Shown here one piece after another: positions 51,775-60,503 of a stretch of DNA of 64,000 bases (its first letter is position 1; each line of letters starts with the position of its first letter). The translations under genes and the position numbers were made by a program. Below the pieces are notes generated by a model, which was not told the DNA's origin, did no database searches, and saw only the letters and a list, made by a program, of their open reading frames with translations. Where the stretch lies: NCBI RefSeq assembly GCF_902859875.1, contig NZ_CADIKF010000037.1, forward strand, positions 1 to 64,000, given 5' to 3'. The stretch is from Paraburkholderia solisilvae. GTDB lineage: Bacteria; Pseudomonadota; Gammaproteobacteria; Burkholderiales; Burkholderiaceae.

Positions 51775-52506
51775 ATGAATCCAGATACCGTCCGTTCCGC
51801 CTTCGCGCCGCAAGGAAAACTGCGCGCGTCGATCAACCTCGGCAATCCGATCCTCGCGAATCGCAATCCGCAGACGGGCGCGCCCGGCGGCGTCTCCGTC
51901 GATCTCGCTCGCGCACTCGCGCAGCAACTGGGCGTCGAGCTTGAACTCGTCGTGTTCGACACGGCTGGCAAATCTGTCGAAGCGGTATCCGGCGAACGCG
52001 CCGATGTCGGTTTTTTCGCGGTCGACCCGGCGCGCGGTGCGAGCATCGCATTCACCGCGCCGTATGTGTTGATCGAAGGTTTTTACCTCGTGCGCAACGA
52101 ATCGCCAGTTCGCCGCAATGAAGAGGTCGACGTCTCGACGCATCGCGTCGCGGTGGGGAACGGCAGCGCATACGATCTGTTCCTGACGCGTGAATTGCAT
52201 CACGCGACGATCGTGCGCGCGGCGAGCTCGCAGGCTGTCGTGCAGACGTTTCTCGAGCAGGGGCTTGAAGTCGCGGCGGGGGTGAAGCAGCAACTCGAGG
52301 CTGATGCCGCGCGTACCTCAGGACTGCGTCTGCTCGATGAGCGCTTTATGGTGATCCAGCAGGCGATGGGTTTGCCGAAAAGTCGCGGCGAGGATGCGGC
52401 CGGTTTTCTTCGGGCGTTTGTCGAGGAGCAGAAGCGTTCTGGTTTTGTTGCGGCGGCGCTTGCGCGTCATGGCATTACCGGTGCGTCGGTCGCGCCGGCT
52501 GCGTAA
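51775..52506 (+). CDS. Family 3 solute-binding-like protein without a signal peptide
   Basis: A 243-residue protein with the fold of amino-acid ABC-transporter binding proteins: GKLRASINLGNPILA, the first-domain signature GAPGGVSVDLARALAQQLGVELELVVFD, and GERADVGFFAVDPARGASIAFTAPYV. No hydrophobic leader precedes it; reading upstream in frame meets a TAA with no membrane-type stretch between. So it is probably cytoplasmic, or a start has been lost. No permease or ATPase gene adjoins. A role as a sensor or enzyme-like binding protein is possible. Confidence 0.75.
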   Translation: MNPDTVRSAFAPQGKLRASINLGNPILANRNPQTGAPGGVSVDLARALAQQLGVELELVVFDTAGKSVEAVSGERADVGFFAVDPARGASIAFTAPYVLIEGFYLVRNESPVRRNEEVDVSTHRVAVGNGSAYDLFLTRELHHATIVRAASSQAVVQTFLEQGLEVAAGVKQQLEADAARTSGLRLLDERFMVIQQAMGLPKSRGEDAAGFLRAFVEEQKRSGFVAAALARHGITGASVAPAA

Positions 52507-52585
52507 GCGCGGCGCTCGCAATTTTCCGCGGTCGGTGTGCGGCGTTGCTCACCCGTTCGTCACCACGCGTTTGCGTGAGGCCGTC

Positions 52586-53623
52586 TTACCCGGAAATCGC
52601 GTCAGCGCCTGCATGGCTTGCGGCACGATCCGGCCCGCGAAACTGCCGCAATAACGCGCGCAGATATCCACCGCCATCGCTCAGCACGCTTGCATCCTCC
52701 GCATCGGCCGCGAGCCGCGGCAATGCCGACCACGGCAAGGTCGGATGCAGATGATGCAAGCAATGCAGATGATGATTCATGACGACGGTTTGCCACGCGC
52801 GCGCGAGCTTGAAATTGCGCGCGCGGCCCGGACGGTCGAGCTCGACGCCGTAATGCGGCATGTTGTCGGCAAGCGAGATCCACGCGCCGCGCAGGTAGCC
52901 GATCAATAGCAGCACAGGCCACCAGCGCCCGTACAGTGCACATGCCGCACCGTACATCGCGAGCGTCGCCGCGAAATCACGCCGCGTCTGCTTGCGGCGC
53001 CGCTCGGACCCGGCGAAATCGACAAAGCGCCGGCGAATCTGGTCGCCGTGCTCGCCGTCCGCATTGAACTGCTCGTTCAATAGCCGCTGAACGAGCTTGA
53101 CCGGCAAGAATGCGACACAAGGCGTCAGCACTTCAGCCAGATAGAACCCGCCGCACAACATGCCGAGATAGCGCAATCGCGCAAGCCCATACCGCTTGCC
53201 GGACGCGTGAATATCCGGCTGATCGTACGGTTCGCGCGTGAACCGATGATGCATCAAGTGGCCGAACCGTACCGCGTCGAAAGGCAGCGCAAGCAGAATG
53301 GACAGCCCGCGGCCGGCATTTTCGTTGGCCGAGCGCTGCGGCAGCAACTGGCCGTGAATCGACTCGTGAATCAGGCCCCAGTGCGTCGGCGTCAGCATCA
53401 CGATCGGCACGACCAGGCCGAGCGCGACGGCGCCCGCATGTCGCAGCAGCAATGCCAGGCCGACGAGTTCAATACCCATCGCAGTGACGACTAGCGCGAT
53501 CAGCGCAAAATTGATCGAAACCCCGATGCCTCCAATGCCCCCGATATTCCCGATGCCCAGCTGGGCGACGCCCCGCAACGTGTTTTCTCCGGTTTCGTCG
53601 TGCACCGGATTGGCTCGATTCAT
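52586..53623 (-). CDS. Membrane fatty acid desaturase family protein
   Basis: A 345-residue integral membrane di-iron protein. Three histidine boxes are present: HWGLIHESIH, HLMHHRFTR and HHLHCLHHLHP. The hydrophobic segments between them fit the fatty acid desaturase / hydroxylase superfamily, which uses O2 and electrons to introduce double bonds or hydroxyls into lipid chains. The N-terminus has a curious GIGNIGGIGGIGV stretch before the first helix. ATG 53623 is used, with AAAGGAT close ahead. It diverges from eutB. The substrate could be a fatty acid, a carotenoid or an alkane; electron donor genes are not nearby. Confidence 0.8.
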   Translation of the reverse strand: MNRANPVHDETGENTLRGVAQLGIGNIGGIGGIGVSINFALIALVVTAMGIELVGLALLLRHAGAVALGLVVPIVMLTPTHWGLIHESIHGQLLPQRSANENAGRGLSILLALPFDAVRFGHLMHHRFTREPYDQPDIHASGKRYGLARLRYLGMLCGGFYLAEVLTPCVAFLPVKLVQRLLNEQFNADGEHGDQIRRRFVDFAGSERRRKQTRRDFAATLAMYGAACALYGRWWPVLLLIGYLRGAWISLADNMPHYGVELDRPGRARNFKLARAWQTVVMNHHLHCLHHLHPTLPWSALPRLAADAEDASVLSDGGGYLRALLRQFRGPDRAASHAGADAISG

Positions 53624-53940
53624 ATCCTTTGTCCTTATCCTTGTTTGTGGCGCCAGCCAGGCCGACCGTACCCTCGCACATTTCGGGGGCAACAAAATGA
53701 ATGCCTGCCGCGACGGGTTTATTCCTGGAAACGCTCACCGCAAGATCGGCAGGTTTTTGATGGCGCTGGAATTTCAGCGCCCGTAATATCGGCTCTCGTA
53801 CGCATGAGTGCGTGCCGGGTGTCGACGGCACCGTCTGGCTCGTGACGATCCCCCTATTTGGCGCTATCGTGGTGAGCAAGCCGGCACGCAAGCGTGGCTT
53901 AGACCACCCGCACCGGCCGATGCCATCAAGGAGTCCAGCG
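53624..53940. promoter_or_regulatory. Divergent promoter region of the desaturase and eutBC
   Basis: A 317-base region between divergent starts that must hold both promoters. I looked for a sigma-54 element or a cobalamin riboswitch before eutB and found none that convinces. AAGGAG at about 53928 is the ribosome binding site for eutB. No gene is supported. Confidence 0.45.
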
Positions 53941-55341
53941 ATGAGCTTCACGGAGACCATCGGTCCGCGCACCTACCGCTTCGCGGACCTGAAGACGCTG
54001 CTTGCCAAAGCGAGCCCATTGCGCTCCGGCGACCAACTGGCCGGCATCGCCGCGGCAAGCGAGGAAGAGCGCGTCGCCGCCAAAATGGCGCTCGCGAATG
54101 TCCCGCTGCGCACGTTCGTCAACGAAGCGCTCGTGCCGTACGAAGACGATGAAGTGACGCGCCTGATCGTCGACACTCACTCGCCCGACTCTTTCGCGGA
54201 GATCGCGCATCTCACGGTCGGCGATTTCCGCAACTGGCTGCTGGCGACCAACACCGATACCGCCGCGCTCGAACGTGTGACCGCGGGCCTCACGCCGGAG
54301 ATGGTCGCGGCGGTGTCGAAGCTGATGCGCAACCAGGATCTGATCGCCGCGGCGCGCAAGCGGCCGGTCGTCACGCGCTTTCGCAATACGATCGGCCTGC
54401 CCGGCCATCTGTCGGTGCGCCTGCAACCGAATCACCCGACCGACGACGTAAAAGGCATTGCCGCTTCAATGCTCGACGGCCTGATGTACGGCTGCGGCGA
54501 TGCGGTGATCGGCATCAACCCCGCTTCGGACAGCCCCGCAGCGATCACGAAGCTGCTGCGAATGACCGACGACTTCCGGCAGCGCTACCAGGTGCCGACG
54601 CAATCGTGCGTGCTGACGCACGTCACGAACACGCTCGCCGCGATCGAAAAGGGCGCGCCGGTCGATCTGGTTTTTCAATCGGTCGCGGGCACCGAGCAAG
54701 CCAATGCGAGCTTCGGCATTTCGCTTGCGCTACTGCAGGAAGCCTACGAAGCGGCGCTGTCGCTTCGACGCGGCACGGTCGGCGACAACGTGATGTACTT
54801 CGAAACCGGGCAGGGCAGCGCGCTATCGGCCAACGCGCATCACGGCGTCGATCAGCAGACCTGCGAGGTGCGAGCGTATGCCGTCGCACGCCGGTTCAAA
54901 CCGCTGTTGACGAATACCGTGGTCGGCTTTATCGGCCCGGAGTATCTGTACGACGGCAAGCAGATCACGCGCGCGGGCCTCGAAGACCATTTCTGCGGCA
55001 AGCTGCTCGGCGTGCCGATGGGTTGCGACATCTGCTATACGAACCACGCGCAAGCCGATCAGGACGATATGGACAACCTGTTGACGCTGCTTGGCGCCGC
55101 GGGCATCAACTTCATCATGGGCGTGCCCGGTGCGGACGACGTGATGCTGAACTATCAGAGCACGTCGTTTCACGATGCGCTTTACCTGCGCGACGTGCTC
55201 GGCTTGCGGCGTGCGCCGGAGTTCGAAGCATGGCTGGAGTCGATGCGCATTACCGATATGCGAGGCGTGTTGCTGAACAGCGCGGCCGCGCGGCAGCCGC
55301 TGCTTGAAGGCGCGCGCGAATGGGTGGGAGCGGCGCCATGA
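53941..55341 (+). CDS. eutB: Ethanolamine ammonia-lyase large subunit
   Basis: A 466-residue EutB. With EutC and adenosylcobalamin it splits ethanolamine into acetaldehyde and ammonia. It is full length (E. coli 453). Family blocks are seen throughout: YRFADLKTLLAKASPLRSGD, RNTIGLPGHLSVRLQPNHPTDD, GDAVIGINPASDS, QSVAGTEQANASFGI, MYFETGQGSALSANAHHGVDQQT and GVPMGCDICYTNHAQADQDD. ATG 53941 has AAGGAG ahead; the open frame upstream is not protein-like. Its stop overlaps the eutC start. No microcompartment, eutA or eutH gene is in the window, so this is the simple two-gene arrangement common in proteobacteria. Confidence 0.95.
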   Translation: MSFTETIGPRTYRFADLKTLLAKASPLRSGDQLAGIAAASEEERVAAKMALANVPLRTFVNEALVPYEDDEVTRLIVDTHSPDSFAEIAHLTVGDFRNWLLATNTDTAALERVTAGLTPEMVAAVSKLMRNQDLIAAARKRPVVTRFRNTIGLPGHLSVRLQPNHPTDDVKGIAASMLDGLMYGCGDAVIGINPASDSPAAITKLLRMTDDFRQRYQVPTQSCVLTHVTNTLAAIEKGAPVDLVFQSVAGTEQANASFGISLALLQEAYEAALSLRRGTVGDNVMYFETGQGSALSANAHHGVDQQTCEVRAYAVARRFKPLLTNTVVGFIGPEYLYDGKQITRAGLEDHFCGKLLGVPMGCDICYTNHAQADQDDMDNLLTLLGAAGINFIMGVPGADDVMLNYQSTSFHDALYLRDVLGLRRAPEFEAWLESMRITDMRGVLLNSAAARQPLLEGAREWVGAAP

Positions 55342-56138
55342 GCGATAGCGTCGAGAAGAATCCGTGGGACGGGTTGCGGGCTTTCACGAACGCGCGCATC
55401 GCGTTGGGACGCGCGGGCAACAGCTTGCCGACCGCGCCGTTGCTCGCATTCGATCTGTCGCACGCACAGGCGCGCGATGCGGTTCATCATCCGCTGGATG
55501 CCGATGCGCTGCACGACCAATTGCATGCGCACGGTTTTGCAACGACGCTCGACGTCCACAGCGCGGCGCCGGACCGCGAACACTATCTGCGCCGGCCCGA
55601 TCTCGGACGCCGGCTGTGCGACGAGAGTCGCGAGGTGTTGGCGAAGGCTTCGCTCGATCAACCGGATGTCGTATTCGTGATTGCGGACGGTCTGTCCGCA
55701 TTCGCGGCATCACGCCAGGCGGTTCCCATGCTGCAAGCGATTCACGCGAGACTGCGGGACTGGAAGATCGGCCCCGTTGTGGTGGCGCGTCAGTCGCGCG
55801 TCGCGCTGGGCGATGAAATCGGCGAACTGCTGCGCGCGCGGATGGTGGTGATGCTGATCGGCGAGCGGCCCGGCCTGAGCTCGCCGGACAGTCTCGGCAT
55901 CTATTTGACCTACGCGCCCAAAGCGGGCTGTAGCGACGCGCAACGCAATTGCATTTCGAATGTGCGCCCGGAAGGATTGTCCTTCGAAGCGGCCGCGCAC
56001 AAGCTGCACTATCTGCTGACTCATGCGCGCCGCCTCGGGTTGACCGGCGTCGGTCTGAAAGACGAGAGCGACGTGTTGCTCGAAGACGCGCCGGCTGCCG
56101 CGGCGAGCCTCGACGCAAGCGCGCCGGACGCGCATTGA
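55338..56138 (+). CDS. eutC: Ethanolamine ammonia-lyase small subunit
   Basis: A 266-residue EutC, the small subunit that helps bind cobalamin. Characteristic blocks are WDGLRAFTNARIALGRAGNSLPT, DVVFVIADGLSAFAAS and VMLIGERPGLSSPDSLGIYLTY, ending with cysteine-containing AGCSDAQRNCISNVRPEGLS. ATG 55338 overlaps the eutB TGA, so the subunits are made in ratio. It is convergent with the DUF779 gene (stop-to-stop one base apart), linking acetaldehyde production to its oxidation by the aldehyde dehydrogenase on the other strand. Confidence 0.94.
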   Translation: MSDSVEKNPWDGLRAFTNARIALGRAGNSLPTAPLLAFDLSHAQARDAVHHPLDADALHDQLHAHGFATTLDVHSAAPDREHYLRRPDLGRRLCDESREVLAKASLDQPDVVFVIADGLSAFAASRQAVPMLQAIHARLRDWKIGPVVVARQSRVALGDEIGELLRARMVVMLIGERPGLSSPDSLGIYLTYAPKAGCSDAQRNCISNVRPEGLSFEAAAHKLHYLLTHARRLGLTGVGLKDESDVLLEDAPAAAASLDASAPDAH

Positions 56139-56139
56139 A

Positions 56140-56523
56140 TTACGCGTCCGCCCGCTCGACAGGATGCGCGGCGAGCCATTCGTTTTCCGCATCGTCATAG
56201 AGCCGCGAGCGGGTTAGAAATCGCAGGCCTGTCGGGCGCTCCAAAGAAAACATGCCGCCATTGCCGGGCACGACATCGATAATCAACTGCGTGTGCTGCC
56301 AATACTCGAACTGCGATTCGCTCATATAGAACGGCACGCCGGCAATTTCGCCGAGCTTCACATCCGATCCGCCGACCATGAATTCGCTTGTCGGAAAGCA
56401 CATCGGTGCGCTGCCGTCGCAGCATCCGCCTGATTGATGAAACAGAATCGAGCCATGCTCCGCAGCGAGTTTCTGAACCAGCGCGACAGCAGCATCGGTC
56501 GCGACTACACGTTCAATGGCCAT
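56140..56523 (-). CDS. DUF779-family protein, aldehyde dehydrogenase partner
   Basis: A 127-residue DUF779 protein: VQKLAAEHGSILFHQSGGCCDGSAPMC with its conserved cysteines, then FYMSESQFEYWQHTQLIIDVVPGNGGMFSLE. The family is nearly always found behind acetaldehyde / ethanol-type aldehyde dehydrogenases and may bind metal or help the enzyme; its activity is unknown. The MAIERV start at 56523 has GAGGTG upstream and is preferred over one five codons earlier. It lies 62 bases behind the dehydrogenase on the same strand and is probably transcribed with it. Confidence 0.8.
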   Translation of the reverse strand: MAIERVVATDAAVALVQKLAAEHGSILFHQSGGCCDGSAPMCFPTSEFMVGGSDVKLGEIAGVPFYMSESQFEYWQHTQLIIDVVPGNGGMFSLERPTGLRFLTRSRLYDDAENEWLAAHPVERADA

Positions 56524-56585
56524 CCGATCACCTCGCAAAAAGAAGCAGGCCGCATGCGCGGCCCGCCCAACAGGAGACTCTGTGC

Positions 56586-58106
56586 CTAGAAGAAGCCGAG
56601 CGGCTTGTCGCTATAGCTGACAAGCAGGTTCTTCGTCTGTTGATAGTGATCGAGCATCATCTTGTGCGTTTCGCGGCCGATGCCCGATTGCTTGTAGCCA
56701 CCGAACGCCGCGTGCGCCGGATACGCGTGATAGCAGTTCGTCCAGACCCGGCCGGCCTGAATCTGCCGGCCAAAGCGATAGGCGCGTGAACCGTCGCGCG
56801 TCCAGACACCGGCGCCGAGTCCGTATAAGGTGTCGTTCGCAATTTCCAGTGCTTCATCTTCGTTCCTGAACGTGGTCACCGATACGACCGGCCCGAAAAT
56901 CTCCTCCTGGAAGATGCGCATCTTGTTGTTGCCGCGGAACACGGTCGGCTTCACGTAGTAGCCCTTCTTCAACTCGCCGTCGAGCCCGTTGCGCTCACCG
57001 CCGATCAGGCATTGCGCACCTTCCTGCTTGCCGAGATCGATATACGACAGGATCTTCTCGAGCTGTTCCTGCGACGCTTGCGCGCCGATCATCGTTTTCA
57101 TATCGAGCGGATGGCCTTGCGAGATCGCATCGACACGCTTGAGGGCGCGCTCCATAAAGCGGTCGTAGATCTTTTCGTCGACCAGCACGCGCGACGGGCA
57201 CGTGCACACTTCGCCCTGGTTCAGCGCGAACATCGTGAAGCCTTCGAGCGCCTTGTCGAAGTAGCTGTCGTCGTGATCCATCACGTCGGCGAAGAAGATG
57301 TTCGGGCTCTTGCCGCCCAGTTCCAGCGTGACCGGAATGATGTTCTGGCTCGCGTACTGCATGATCAGGCGGCCCGTCGTCGTTTCGCCGGTGAACGCGA
57401 TCTTCGCGATGCGTTTGTTCGACGCGAGCGGCTTGCCGGCTTCGAGACCGAAGCCGTTCACCACATTGATGACTCCCGGCGGCAGCAGGTCCTGAATCAG
57501 ATCCATCAGCACCAGCACGGAGGCCGGCGTTTGCTCGGCCGGCTTCAGCACGACGCAATTGCCGGCGGCAAGCGCGGGCGCGAGCTTCCACACCGCCATC
57601 AGAATCGGGAAATTCCACGGGATGATCTGACCGACCACGCCGAGCGGTTCGTGAAAGTGATAGGCGACGGTATCCTCATCGATCTGCGAGATCGAGCCTT
57701 CCTGCGCGCGAATGCAGCTCGCGAAATAGCGGAAGTGATCGATGGCAAGCGGAATATCGGCGGCGGTCGATTCGCGCAGCGGCTTGCCGTTGTCGATGGT
57801 CTCCGCGACCGCGAGGCGCGCGAGGTTCGCTTCCATCCGGTCGGCGATCTTGCTGAGAACGTTCGCGCGCTCGGCCGCGGAAGTCTTGCCCCATGCGGTT
57901 TTAGCGCGATGCGCGGCGTCCAGTGCCAGTTCGATATCCGCTTCGCGCGAGCGCGGAATCGATGTGAACGCTTCGCCGGTGATCGGCGAGATGTTGTCGA
58001 AGTACTCGCCGCCGGCCGGCTTTACCCATTCGCCGCCGATGAAATTCGCATACTGCTTCCTGTACGGATAGTCCGTGCTCAGAAACTGCATCTCCGCGTG
58101 ATTCAT
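56586..58106 (-). CDS. exaC: NAD-dependent acetaldehyde dehydrogenase, ExaC/AcoD type
   Basis: A 506-residue aldehyde dehydrogenase. NAD-binding and catalytic motifs are intact: QIIPWNFPILMAVWKLAPAL, the general-base region VTLELGGKSPNIFF, and the nucleophile NQGEVCTCPSRVLV with the reactive Cys. Length and termini (YPYRKQYANFIGGEW ... SDKPLGFF) match ExaC/AcoD enzymes that oxidise acetaldehyde to acetate in ethanol, acetoin and ethanolamine use. ATG 58106 has GAGGAG eight bases ahead. A sigma-54 promoter and repeats for an activator lie upstream. It completes the ethanolamine route started by the convergent eutBC. Confidence 0.92.
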   Translation of the reverse strand: MNHAEMQFLSTDYPYRKQYANFIGGEWVKPAGGEYFDNISPITGEAFTSIPRSREADIELALDAAHRAKTAWGKTSAAERANVLSKIADRMEANLARLAVAETIDNGKPLRESTAADIPLAIDHFRYFASCIRAQEGSISQIDEDTVAYHFHEPLGVVGQIIPWNFPILMAVWKLAPALAAGNCVVLKPAEQTPASVLVLMDLIQDLLPPGVINVVNGFGLEAGKPLASNKRIAKIAFTGETTTGRLIMQYASQNIIPVTLELGGKSPNIFFADVMDHDDSYFDKALEGFTMFALNQGEVCTCPSRVLVDEKIYDRFMERALKRVDAISQGHPLDMKTMIGAQASQEQLEKILSYIDLGKQEGAQCLIGGERNGLDGELKKGYYVKPTVFRGNNKMRIFQEEIFGPVVSVTTFRNEDEALEIANDTLYGLGAGVWTRDGSRAYRFGRQIQAGRVWTNCYHAYPAHAAFGGYKQSGIGRETHKMMLDHYQQTKNLLVSYSDKPLGFF

Positions 58107-58198
58107 CTGTGTGCTCCTCACATGTAATCGGGACGTTCGCGTCGGCGCGGTGCCGCCCGTGCTATTGCCGGGCGTGTCGTGAGCCGCGCGTTCGTTAC

Positions 58199-58214
58199 GC
58201 CAGAACCATGCCAA
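58199..58214 (-). promoter_or_regulatory. Sigma-54 promoter of the aldehyde dehydrogenase gene
   Basis: On the minus strand the 16 bases TTGGCATGGTTCTGGC match the -24/-12 consensus (TGGCACG-N4-TTGC), with GG and GC exactly ten bases apart and two mismatches in the less critical positions. Transcription would begin about 12 bases on, giving a leader of about 80 bases before ATG 58106. AcoR-type activated dehydrogenase genes often use this kind of promoter. It is inferred from sequence only. Confidence 0.65.
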
Positions 58215-58310
58215 TCGGAGCGAACGATGTTCGATGACGGTGCATCAGGCACTGTCGCGATGCCGGGTCGCTTCGCGTGCGCGAACCGAACGTCGCGACG
58301 CGCATCGATA

Positions 58311-58349
58311 TTGAACAGCGTGTCAACGGCGTGTTCATGAATTGAACAA
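58311..58349. promoter_or_regulatory. TGAACA/TGTTCA repeats, possible activator binding site
   Basis: Three short repeats lie roughly 100-135 bases upstream of the sigma-54 element: TTGAACA (58311-58317), its inverse TGTTCA (58332-58337) and TTGAACA (58343-58349). The distance fits an upstream activating site for a sigma-54 enhancer-binding protein such as an AcoR/EatR-type regulator. No such regulator gene is in the window, so the link is inference. Confidence 0.45.
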
Positions 58350-58504
58350 TGCGGTTTGCGTGTGCGAATGAATCGCCGGCTGTTCGATCAATGTGATGCG
58401 CGCATGCTGATCGCATCTTGCCGGGTGTCCGCATCAGCTAGAATCGCCGGATGTCGCGATGCCGTCGCGACTTTCAACCGAACCGGTCCAGATCCAGAGA
58501 ATCC

Positions 58505-58693
58505 ATGTCGTTTACCTGCAGAAACCAGTCCTGCGGCGCGCAGTGGGAGCCGTCCGACGTCGTTATCAAGAACGAAGGGCAAGGGCTGCTATTCCGCTGT
58601 CCGATGTGCGGCGCGCGCAATTATGTCGAACGCTTCGAGGCCGATGACGGCACGATCGTCTATGAGCAGATCGAAGGTCGTCCGTACCCATGA
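58505..58693 (+). CDS. Small zinc-ribbon protein
   Basis: A 62-residue protein with two cysteine pairs, CRNQSC near the N-terminus and CPMC further on (FRCPMCGARNYVERF), a likely zinc ribbon. The acidic tail ends [18 protein letters not shown] 58505 begins just where the zinc motif does; the longer frame from 58451 is not used. Its stop overlaps the start of the helicase gene by four bases, so the two are co-translated, suggesting a link to RNA handling, but no function is known. Confidence 0.75.
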   Translation: MSFTCRNQSCGAQWEPSDVVIKNEGQGLLFRCPMCGARNYVERFEADDGTIVYEQIEGRPYP

Positions 58694-60099
58694 CGCGCTC
58701 GCCGACCGACATGAACACCTCCACCGCGTTCAGCACGCTGTCGCTGTCGCCCGCCGCGCTCGCCAACCTCACGCAACTCGGCTACCTCGAGATGACGCCG
58801 ATTCAGGCGGCGAGCCTGCCGCTCGCGCTGGCTGGCCATGATCTGATCGCGCAGGCGAAAACCGGCAGCGGCAAAACCGCGGCCTTTGCGCTTGCGCTGC
58901 TTGCGCGGCTCGACGCGCGCAAATTCGACGTGCAGGCGATGGTGTTGTGCCCGACGCGCGAACTGGCCGATCAGGTCGCGCAGGAAATCCGGCGCCTCGC
59001 GCGTGCGGAAGAAAACATCAAGGTGCTGACGCTGTGCGGCGGCACGCCGATGCGTCCGCAAACTGCGAGCCTCGAGCACGGCGCGCATATCGTCGTCGGC
59101 ACGCCGGGACGCATCATGGATCATCTCGAGCGTGGCAGCCTGTCATTGCAGGCGCTCAATACGCTCGTGCTCGACGAAGCGGACCGCATGCTCGACATGG
59201 GTTTTTTCGACGATATCGCGACTGTCGCGCGCCAATGCTCGAAGGAACGCCAGACGCTGCTGTTCTCCGCGACCTACCCCGATGGCATCGCGAAGCTGAG
59301 CCAGCAGTTCCTGCGCAACCCGAAACAGGTGACGCTCGAAGAGCGCCACGATGACAGCAAGATCCGTCAGCGCTTCTACGAAGTGACCGAAGACGAGCGG
59401 CTGCACGCCGTCGGTTTGCTGCTCGATCACTACCGGCCGGTCAGCACGCTTGCGTTCTGCAATACGAAACAGCAGTGCCGTGACCTGCTCGACGTGCTGC
59501 GCGCGCAGGGATTTCATGCGCTCGCGCTGCACGGCGAACTCGATCAGCGGGAACGCGATCAGGTGCTGATCCAGTTCGCGAACCGCAGCTGTTCGGTGCT
59601 GGTGGCCACCGACGTCGCCGCGCGCGGCCTCGATATCGCGCAGCTCGAGGCGGTGATCAACGTCGACGTGACGCCCGATCCTGAAGTGCACGTGCATCGG
59701 ATCGGCCGCACCGGCCGTGCCGATCAGGAGGGCTGGGCGCTGAGCCTCGCGAGCATGGACGAAATGGGCCGCGTCGGCAGCCTGGAAAAGGCGCAAGGGC
59801 GCGAGGTCGAATGGCGGCCGTTGGCGGAGCTGACGCGCACCGGCGACACGCACCTGCAGCCGCCGATGGAAACCCTGCAGATTCTCGGCGGCCGCAAGGA
59901 AAAGATCCGCCCGGGCGACGTGCTTGGCGCGCTGACCGGCGATGCGGGTTTTGACGGCGCGCAGATCGGCAAGATCAACGTGACCGAATTTTCCACGTAC
60001 GTGGCGGTGGAGCGCGGCGTCGCGCGCGAGGCGCTGCGCAAGCTCAACGCGGGCAAGGTGAAGGGCAAGAAGGTCAAGGTCCGGCTGATGGACGAATAA
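58690..60099 (+). CDS. dbpA: ATP-dependent RNA helicase DbpA
   Basis: A 469-residue DEAD-box helicase. Seen in order: a Q motif ([16 protein letters not shown]), motif [12 protein letters not shown], Ia [43 protein letters not shown]. The C-terminal RNA-binding domain ([27 protein letters not shown] ... VKVRLMDE) is the DbpA type that binds hairpin 92 of 23S rRNA and helps assemble the 50S subunit. The start ATG 58690 overlaps the zinc-ribbon stop; a second ATG seven codons on (58711) is also possible. Tandem repeats follow directly after the gene. Confidence 0.93.
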
Positions 60100-60147
60100 G
60101 CGCAAGGCTGTTGTCGGGTGTCGAGCGGGCATGGTGTTCAATCGATG

Positions 60148-60249
60148 CCGTGCAGCCGTGCAGCCGTGCAGCCGTGCAGCCGTGCAGCCGTGCAGCCGTG
60201 CAGCCGTGCAGCCGTGCAGCCGTGCAGCCGTGCAGCCGTGCAGCCGTGC
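60148..60249. repeat. Tandem octamer repeat, CCGTGCAG x 12.75
   Basis: Twelve exact copies of the 8-base unit CCGTGCAG (60148-60243) and a partial thirteenth. The unit is not a multiple of three, so changes in copy number would shift any frame crossing it, but no gene is supported there. It begins about 50 bases after dbpA and leads almost directly into the hexamer arrays. Confidence 0.95.
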
Positions 60250-60252
60250 TAC

Positions 60253-60372
60253 GCCACAGCCACAGCCACAGCCACAGCCACAGCCACAGCCACAGCCATA
60301 GCCATAGCCATAGCCATAGCCATAGCCATAGCCATAGCCATAGCCATAGCCATAGCCATAGCCATAGCCATA
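60253..60372. repeat. Tandem hexamer arrays, GCCACA x 7 then GCCATA x 13
   Basis: Seven exact copies of GCCACA (60253-60294) pass directly into thirteen exact copies of GCCATA (60295-60372). The two units differ by one base, so the second array probably grew from a mutated copy of the first by replication slippage. The DNA lies between dbpA and the anti-sigma-like gene, where it would be transcribed as part of a leader or trailer. Confidence 0.95.
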
Positions 60373-60503
60373 GCCTCGCGGGTTAGCGCGATGCAACGCA
60401 ACAGTAACGCCCAGACGGCACTCAGTAAGGCCGGGATCGGGAATAAAGCGGGTCATGATGCTGTTTGTCCCAAGGTAAGGCACTTTCTTCCCTATGCAGA
60501 CAA

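Noticed and set aside
53624..53940. Sigma-54 promoter or cobalamin riboswitch ahead of eutB
   Set aside because: GG-N10-GC spacing fails in every candidate, and no riboswitch core could be recognised.
60148..60372. Repeat block considered as a CRISPR array
   Set aside because: Units are 6-8 bases, directly adjacent, with no spacers and no cas genes.
59143..60483. Minus-strand frame with a long Gly-Tyr/Gly-Cys repeat
   Set aside because: The repeat part is the tandem hexamer DNA read in one frame, and the rest is antisense to dbpA.
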